13,356 nt of DNA. Source: Nitrospirota bacterium (lineage in GTDB: Bacteria; Nitrospirota; JAOUDF01). The translations under genes and the position numbers were made by a program. The stretch covers positions 1 to 13,356 of the forward strand of contig JAOUDF010000053.1 of assembly GCA_029859385.1 (NCBI GenBank). The letters run 5' to 3'. This document shows positions 9,097-13,356 of the stretch, piece after piece. The first letter of the stretch is position 1, and every line of letters begins with the position of its first letter. The notes under the pieces were generated by a model that was given only the letters and a program-made list of their open reading frames with translations, had not been told where the DNA came from and ran no database searches.

Positions 9097-9893
9097 CAGA
9101 GATATTTCAGATAATAGTAGAGTACCGGACCTGAAAACAGGAGGCTGTCCACCCGGTCGAGGATACCGCCATGTCCCGGGATGATCGAACCGGAATCCTT
9201 CACCGAGAGGCTCCGCTTGATGAGCGATTCAACAAGATCGCCGATCTGTCCGGAAACTCCAAGCAAACAACCCAGCACGACACACTGGCCGACAGACAGC
9301 TCGGGCAGGAACCAGAACTTCGCGATTAATACGGCACCTATACTGGCAAGAAGCCCTCCGATGGCTCCCTCACGGGTCTTCTTCGGGCTGATCTTTTCAT
9401 ACAGTTTGTGCCTGCCAAGACTCCTTCCGGCATAGTAGGCCCCCGTATCCCCCGCCCATGTGGCAAGGAAGAGGAGGAAGATCAAATGCCCCCCCTGCTC
9501 CATCCCCCTGAGGAGGATAAGGTGTCCCAACAGCCCCGCCACATAGACGACGCCAGCGAAGGTAACGGCGATTTCCAGCAACGCCCCCCTCGTATCCCGG
9601 TCGGCAAAGAGGCGGATGGTGCCGAGCGCCAGAAAAATCGCCGTCATCAGAGGGAGAAACGCCGCATCGCCGCAACCCGCCTGAAACGTAAACAGCAGGA
9701 CCAGACCGGCCACCACCCCCGTAATTCGCAGGGGGACAAGGGGGCCGCCGTCGCACATCCGGTAGAACTCCCACTGGCCCAGAGCGCAGGCAATGGCCGC
9801 AACGATGAAAAAGGGAACGGATGAGGAAGATGAAACCACCAGGTAAAAGACCGGGAGGAAGACGAGGGCCGCCAGCCACCTTTTACTGTGCAT
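9096..9893 (-). CDS. cdsA: Phosphatidate cytidylyltransferase
   Basis: Integral inner-membrane enzyme making CDP-diacylglycerol from CTP and phosphatidate, the precursor of all phospholipids. The protein has 265 residues with about seven or eight hydrophobic segments. It carries the CdsA signature at 223-250: SLIKR, then DSGSIIPGHGG and LDRVDS. It also shows the upstream SPKKTREG motif (169-176) and the WAGDTGAYYAG segment (146-156). The ATG at 9893 overlaps the uppS stop by one base (TAATG), and the stop overlaps the dxr start. The uppS-cdsA-dxr order is widely conserved in bacteria and couples lipid-carrier, phospholipid and isoprenoid synthesis. Identity is secure. Confidence 0.97.
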   Translation of the reverse strand: MHSKRWLAALVFLPVFYLVVSSSSSVPFFIVAAIACALGQWEFYRMCDGGPLVPLRITGVVAGLVLLFTFQAGCGDAAFLPLMTAIFLALGTIRLFADRDTRGALLEIAVTFAGVVYVAGLLGHLILLRGMEQGGHLIFLLFLATWAGDTGAYYAGRSLGRHKLYEKISPKKTREGAIGGLLASIGAVLIAKFWFLPELSVGQCVVLGCLLGVSGQIGDLVESLIKRSLSVKDSGSIIPGHGGILDRVDSLLFSGPVLYYYLKYL

Positions 9894-10693
9894 TACCGCT
9901 CCCCGCCGCCAACACTGCTGACAGTCGTCGCCAGCTGCTGGGTGATCCGACCGAAGCGCCGCTCCCTCTTCTGGTAGTCGCGAATGGCCAGCAGCATGTC
10001 CCGACGGCGGAAGTCGGGCCAGAGCACGTTGGTAAAATAGAGTTCGGAATAGGCCAGCTGCCAGAGAAGGAAATTGCTGATCCGGTGTTCGCCGCTGGTC
10101 CGAATCATCAGGTCGGGGTCGGGCAGGCCCGCGGTATCGAGGGTATTGCTGATCAGCTCCTCATTGATCTCCTCGACATCCAGACGACCGTCCCGCACCG
10201 ATTCGGCGATCTTCTTCACCGCATCGGTCAGCTCGACGCGGCCACCGTAGCTCAGGGCAAGGTTGAGGATCATCCCCCTGTTGCCCGCCGTGGTATCGAC
10301 GGTCTTCTGCACCCACTTGCGGGCCGCCGCCGGAAGCTCATCCAGCCGACCTATGGTCCTGAAGCGGATATCGTTGTCCATCATCGTATCCACTTCCTTC
10401 TTGAGATAGGTCTGAAGGAGGGTCATGAGGGCCGATACTTCAGGGCCGGGCCTTCGCCAGTTCTCCGCCGAAAAGGCGTAGAGTGTAAGGGCCTGTAGCT
10501 TGAGGTCGGCGCAAAGGGTTACGACCTCGCGCACCGACTCCATTCCGGCGTGGTGCCCCTTGATCCTGGGCAGGCCAAGCTTTTCGGCCCACCGGCCGTT
10601 GCCATCCATGATGATGGCGACATGACCGGGCAGGGGGCCCTGCTTTACCTGGGAATAGAGTTCATCGTTGGTAAGGTTCACTGCGGCATTCAT
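9893..10693 (-). CDS. uppS: Undecaprenyl diphosphate synthase (cis-prenyltransferase)
   Basis: Extends farnesyl diphosphate with eight isopentenyl units in cis configuration to make the C55 carrier for peptidoglycan and O-antigen synthesis. The protein has 266 residues. The catalytic aspartate is Asp30 in HVAIIMDGNGRWA (24-36). GHHAGMESVREVV (46-58), LYAFSAENW (71-79) and LNLALSYGGR (143-152) follow. The RTSGEHRISNFLLWQ block (198-212) binds the isopentenyl diphosphate pyrophosphate. The first 20 residues precede the usual family start and are less conserved. The ATG at 10693 has a weak GAGAG site six bases upstream; an overlapping ATG four bases downstream is out of frame. It lies 26 bp after the FG-GAP gene. 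Identity is secure. Confidence 0.97.
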   Translation of the reverse strand: MNAAVNLTNDELYSQVKQGPLPGHVAIIMDGNGRWAEKLGLPRIKGHHAGMESVREVVTLCADLKLQALTLYAFSAENWRRPGPEVSALMTLLQTYLKKEVDTMMDNDIRFRTIGRLDELPAAARKWVQKTVDTTAGNRGMILNLALSYGGRVELTDAVKKIAESVRDGRLDVEEINEELISNTLDTAGLPDPDLMIRTSGEHRISNFLLWQLAYSELYFTNVLWPDFRRRDMLLAIRDYQKRERRFGRITQQLATTVSSVGGGER

Positions 10694-10719
10694 CCTGTAC
10701 TCTCTACAGACCGCCGGAT

Positions 10720-12549
10720 TTACCAGCTGGGCAGATGGTATATGAAGAGACGGCTCCTGTCCCTGAAGAAGTTGGGTATGCTCGCGATGCTCTCCAGCTT
10801 GATCTCCTTCATGCCGGTACCGGCAACTACCGCCACATTCCTGCGGCCGTCATTGACGATATCACCCACGGTGAAGTCGTAGATATACCCTTCCACGTCC
10901 TTGATCTTCCACTTACCTTCAAGCTTGCCGTTTTCCCAGCGCAGGGCGTGGATCTCACCGGCCTGAAAAACCTTGAACCTGCGCAGATAGTAGCTGACCG
11001 GAACATTACGGATAACGGCGATCTCGAGTTTTTCGTCGCCGTCGAGGTCGGTGACAAGTACGCGCCCCTTTATGGTAACCGCCGTCTCTTCACCGGCAGG
11101 CTTGTCGAGCTTCTGGTAATCGAAGGCGCTCTTGAAACCGCCGTAACGTTCGGCGCTCTTCCATTTCACCTTCCCCTGGTCGTCGTATACCACCAGCAGG
11201 TCTTCGTCATCGATTACCACGGTCTCGTACTTGCCGTCCTCGTCGATGTCGCCCATGCCGAAGCCGTAGATCTCAACCCCCTTTGGCGTATTGAGGACAT
11301 CCGATGCCGTGTAGGCATCACCCTTTCTCTCATAAGCCCTGATCTCACCCCGGAAGCTCTCCATCATGCTCATCTCCTGGGTTATCAGTGTAGGGCCACG
11401 CTTGGGCAGGTTGACGATCCGGAAATAGAGCGGGACATCCTGCCATATCTTTCTGAATTCTCCGCCCCGGTACTCAAGAACATACGACTTGAGCTTGCCG
11501 CCCCAGACATTGGTGACATATATCTCCGCGATACCATCCTTGTTGAGGTCGGCTGCGTCGAGGTAGACAAGGTCCTGATTCTTTTCTTTCTCGCTGGTCC
11601 ATACCGCCTGCAGAAGATTTCCCACGTAGCGGGAAACATGAATCCGCTCGCCGTCATTTATGACCAGTTCCCTGCGTCCATCACCGTCAACATCGGCGTT
11701 GACCATATTCCGACCGATGAAGCGGAACTCCTCGGTGCGCCAGTAGTCGCGGCTCCTTCCTTCATAGATCGCGAAACCAAGTTCTCCGGCCCGGTACTCT
11801 CCCGTCGCCACGTTGACCTGGTCGTCGAAGCGGGCAATACTCTTCCCCTCACCGGAATAGAGCGTTACATCGAAATTGGCCTTTTTGTCGTCGGCGTGCA
11901 CCTTGACCATGGCGATATACTGGACATTGAATATGCCCGCCAGTTTGCTTATTACGGTGGGAGCAGGCTCGACCTTGCCGATAAACCCTTCTTCAAGGAG
12001 CGCCAGAGACACCTCATCCTGGTCGGTCACCTCAAACCGCTCCGTGCCGAGGAGGGCGTCATTGAGGCTGTAAAGGCCGCCGCGGTCAACATCAATGGAA
12101 GCAGGGATCAGCGCCAGGGTTATCTTGTCCGAGGAGACGCGGATCTTGTCTCCGGCCTTTACCTCCCCCTTCTTCTCTACAAGGCGGGCGGTTGATTCCT
12201 TGTCGCCGGGCGTCACAATTTCAATGGTACCGGGATACTCCTCGAAACGCCCCAGCACCTCCTTGGTGACAGGATGCCGGAACTCCTTGCCCACCCTGAA
12301 GATACTCAGTCGCATGCCGGGGAACACGCCGTCAGCCTTGGTTAGGGTGGTAACCACGGTGTCTTCGTTCACGGAGACCACCTCACCGCTGAGCTTCGGG
12401 AAAAAGGCCTGTATATCGCGGGCAAAGGTATCGATATTCTTCAGGCTGAGGGGGGTATCACCTGATTTTACGGCATGTTGCGCCTGGTGCACCGCAAGGC
12501 AGGGCGATGCTGACAAGAGAACGAGGAGAAGAAAAAGGACCTTTTTCAA
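10720..12549 (-). CDS. Exported FG-GAP/VCBS beta-propeller protein
   Basis: The 609-residue product begins with a signal peptide (MKKVLFLLLVLLSASPCLA, likely cut after Ala19). No lipobox is seen, so it should be periplasmic or surface-exposed. Residues about 48-140 (LSGEVVSV, DGVFPGMRLSIFR, VKAGDKIRVS) form a small beta-rich module resembling FlgT C-terminal-type domains. A mixed region (about 141-270) follows. The rest is a propeller with five FG-GAP Ca2+-loop motifs: DVDGDG 286, DLNKDG 334, DIDEDG 434, DLDGDE 501 and the degenerate DIVNDG 563. The TTG at 12549 is chosen because a perfect AGGAGG lies nine bases upstream and it places the signal peptide at the N-terminus; an in-frame ATG at 12600 would add 17 non-signal residues. 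The gene heads the uppS-cdsA-dxr unit, 26 bp before uppS. The exact role is unknown; an envelope-binding or sensing function is inference. Confidence 0.88.
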   Translation of the reverse strand: MKKVLFLLLVLLSASPCLAVHQAQHAVKSGDTPLSLKNIDTFARDIQAFFPKLSGEVVSVNEDTVVTTLTKADGVFPGMRLSIFRVGKEFRHPVTKEVLGRFEEYPGTIEIVTPGDKESTARLVEKKGEVKAGDKIRVSSDKITLALIPASIDVDRGGLYSLNDALLGTERFEVTDQDEVSLALLEEGFIGKVEPAPTVISKLAGIFNVQYIAMVKVHADDKKANFDVTLYSGEGKSIARFDDQVNVATGEYRAGELGFAIYEGRSRDYWRTEEFRFIGRNMVNADVDGDGRRELVINDGERIHVSRYVGNLLQAVWTSEKEKNQDLVYLDAADLNKDGIAEIYVTNVWGGKLKSYVLEYRGGEFRKIWQDVPLYFRIVNLPKRGPTLITQEMSMMESFRGEIRAYERKGDAYTASDVLNTPKGVEIYGFGMGDIDEDGKYETVVIDDEDLLVVYDDQGKVKWKSAERYGGFKSAFDYQKLDKPAGEETAVTIKGRVLVTDLDGDEKLEIAVIRNVPVSYYLRRFKVFQAGEIHALRWENGKLEGKWKIKDVEGYIYDFTVGDIVNDGRRNVAVVAGTGMKEIKLESIASIPNFFRDRSRLFIYHLPSW

Positions 12550-12558
12550 AGTGTAGGA

Positions 12559-12564
12559 CCTCCT
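12559..12564 (-). promoter_or_regulatory. Shine-Dalgarno site fixing the TTG start of the FG-GAP gene
   Basis: A perfect AGGAGG on the minus strand lies nine bases before TTG at 12549. It is the reason to prefer this non-ATG start over the in-frame ATG at 12600, which has no comparable site. Confidence 0.75.
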
Positions 12565-12650
12565 AGGATAAACAGCACATGAACGGCCGTACGACGGCAC
12601 CGCTTTGACCGCCGCTCACCGTTTCATCACGAGAAATAACGGTAAATGCT

Positions 12651-12656
12651 ATCATA
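12651..12656 (-). promoter_or_regulatory. Possible -10 box for the FG-GAP/uppS operon
   Basis: TATGAT on the minus strand matches five of six -10 positions and sits about 100 bases before the TTG start, downstream of an A-rich spacer. No good -35 is found at 16-18 bases, so an activator or another sigma factor would be needed. Weak call. Confidence 0.25.
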
Positions 12657-12687
12657 TCCCCCGTTTTTTTTACAAACACTATCTGGC

Positions 12688-12706
12688 GCAAGAGCATGCC
12701 TCTTGC
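12688..12706. promoter_or_regulatory. Perfect dyad, candidate operator
   Basis: Arms GCAAGAG (12688-12694) and CTCTTGC (12700-12706) flank the 5-base centre CATGC. It lies just upstream of the possible minus-strand -10 and has no T-run on either side. A dimeric regulator site is more likely than a terminator. The symmetry is seen; the binding is inferred. Confidence 0.35.
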
Positions 12707-12919
12707 CAAGGCAACAAAAAATGCTATAAAAATATCATTCCGGCCTGTTCATACATTTACGACAGGGGTCCGCGATACCGCCGGCAGGAAATCATATCGC
12801 TTCAATTTCCGTCCATCTCTGATAACGGGGCTGGACCAGGCATCTCCTTTATGTTCCAGTTGTTATCAATAACCAGCGAAAAGAAAGGATCTGGGAGAAG
12901 AGGGCTCGCATGATGTTCC

Positions 12920-12925
12920 TATAAT
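12920..12925 (+). promoter_or_regulatory. Consensus -10 box for the OsmC-family gene
   Basis: Perfect TATAAT, 28 bases before the GTG start. Transcription would begin near 12932 and leave a leader of about 22 bases. No -35 match is present at the usual spacing, which would fit an activator-dependent stress gene. Confidence 0.4.
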
Positions 12926-12953
12926 TCCAAAACTCGTTACGGAGGTACCAGCG

Positions 12954-13356
12954 GTGATCAACAATATCAATACCGACGCAGTCCTGAGGTTTATAGATGA
13001 TGTACAGAAAGACCCGGCCAAGGCGAAGAAAACAAAGCGGGTAGAGGGGGAGTGGACATTGGTGAAGGGGCAGCCCCAGTTCAGGGCACGGGTGGAATAC
13101 CCCTCCGGCGCTGATACGCTGGAGGCCGATACGGCGCCGTTCATGGGCGGGACCGGCATCAAGCCCGACCCTGTCCAGTACTGCCTGTTCGGGTTGGCGG
13201 CCTGTTATGCCAGCACCTTCGCCGCCATTGCTGCCGGAGAAGGGGTCGTCCTTGCAAAGCTGGTGGTAGCCGCTGAAAACCTAGTAGACCTCAGCAGGTC
13301 GATCGGTGTCTCCAGCAACCCCATCGTCGAGGGCGTCACCATTACCGCCACCGTCC
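12954..13356 (+). CDS. OsmC-family protein (3' end beyond the window)
   Basis: The frame starts at GTG 12954 with GGAGG eight bases upstream and runs 134 codons to the window edge. OsmC/Ohr proteins are homodimeric cytoplasmic thiol peroxidases that detoxify hydroperoxides through two cysteines. Here residues 31-60 (EGEWTLVKGQ, then ARVEYPSGADTLEADT) form the N-terminal beta-sheet. FMGGTGIKPDPVQY leads into the core helix CLFGLAACYAST with Cys77 and Cys84. Cys84 aligns with the usual core-helix cysteine of the GAC-type motif; the second catalytic cysteine (CPV-type motif) would lie outside the window. About 25 residues before the domain form a helical N-terminal extension. It is divergent from the FG-GAP/uppS unit. 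Family call is firm; the substrate is unknown. Confidence 0.85.
   Translation, partial: MINNINTDAVLRFIDDVQKDPAKAKKTKRVEGEWTLVKGQPQFRARVEYPSGADTLEADTAPFMGGTGIKPDPVQYCLFGLAACYASTFAAIAAGEGVVLAKLVVAAENLVDLSRSIGVSSNPIVEGVTITATV

Larger units (their letters stand above)
12550..12953. other. Divergent intergenic region
   Basis: About 400 bp between the FG-GAP gene (minus) and the OsmC-family gene (plus), A+T-richer than the flanks. It holds the ribosome sites of both genes, a perfect TATAAT for the plus-strand gene, a TATGAT-type -10 for the minus strand, a 7-bp-arm dyad and a 9-bp direct repeat AAATGCTAT (12644-12652 and 12719-12727). No convincing gene or structured RNA was seen. Confidence 0.6.

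Noticed and set aside
10735..12195. Long plus-strand open frame (486 codons) opposite the FG-GAP gene
   Set aside because: It lies wholly antisense to a gene with a signal peptide and five FG-GAP motifs. It shows no recognisable domain and is a product of G+C-rich codon bias.
12664..12671. Run of eight T residues as a plus-strand terminator
   Set aside because: No stable hairpin precedes it and no plus-strand gene ends upstream.
12605..12913. Plus-strand 102-codon frame in the divergent intergenic region
   Set aside because: TTG start without a ribosome site, no domain, and unusual Tyr/Lys/Ser/Arg mix. It ends just before the OsmC promoter. Most likely chance.

Overview
The window is a G+C-rich (mostly near 60 %) stretch of a Gram-negative bacterial chromosome. 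It reads best as a deltaproteobacterium of the Geobacter/Desulfuromonas kind. That rests on the gene order uppS-cdsA-dxr-rseP-ispG-proS, a short single-PDZ RseP, a galT-glgA pair and a tandem-GAF signalling protein. The taxonomic placement is inference from gene content and was not tested by any search. Twelve of the thirteen genes lie within, or run off, two minus-strand transcription units; the thirteenth is divergent at the right edge.

Right to left along the minus strand, the main unit starts near 12.6 kb. Its first gene encodes an exported FG-GAP beta-propeller protein (12549-10720). Then come uppS, cdsA, dxr, rseP, ispG, a small A+T-rich gene of unknown function (5616-5218) and proS. 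uppS/cdsA and cdsA/dxr overlap by one base each. The unit joins the non-mevalonate isoprenoid pathway (dxr, ispG), the C55 carrier lipid for wall and LPS synthesis (uppS), phospholipid precursor synthesis (cdsA) and the envelope-stress intramembrane protease (rseP) with prolyl-tRNA charging.

After proS there is a 124-bp gap with a plausible sigma-70-type promoter (3416-3444). It is followed by galT, glgA and a GAF-domain signalling protein that leaves the window at base 1. This second unit handles sugar phosphates and glycogen. The signalling protein starts inside the glgA stop codon, so its translation is probably coupled to glgA.

On the plus strand at the right edge, an OsmC-family peroxide/thiol-stress gene starts at 12954 and is cut by the window end. 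About 400 bp of divergent intergenic DNA separates it from the FG-GAP gene. This region holds a consensus -10 box, a perfect 7-bp-arm dyad and a 9-bp direct repeat.

Most of the window is ordinary housekeeping DNA, and no defence system, CRISPR array, tRNA, rRNA or insertion sequence was seen. The items most worth a second look are the roughly 38 % G+C gene wedged between ispG and proS, and the large palindrome built on a 9-bp periodic core between dxr and rseP. Next in interest are the FG-GAP protein heading an essential lipid operon and the galT-glgA-GAF coupling.
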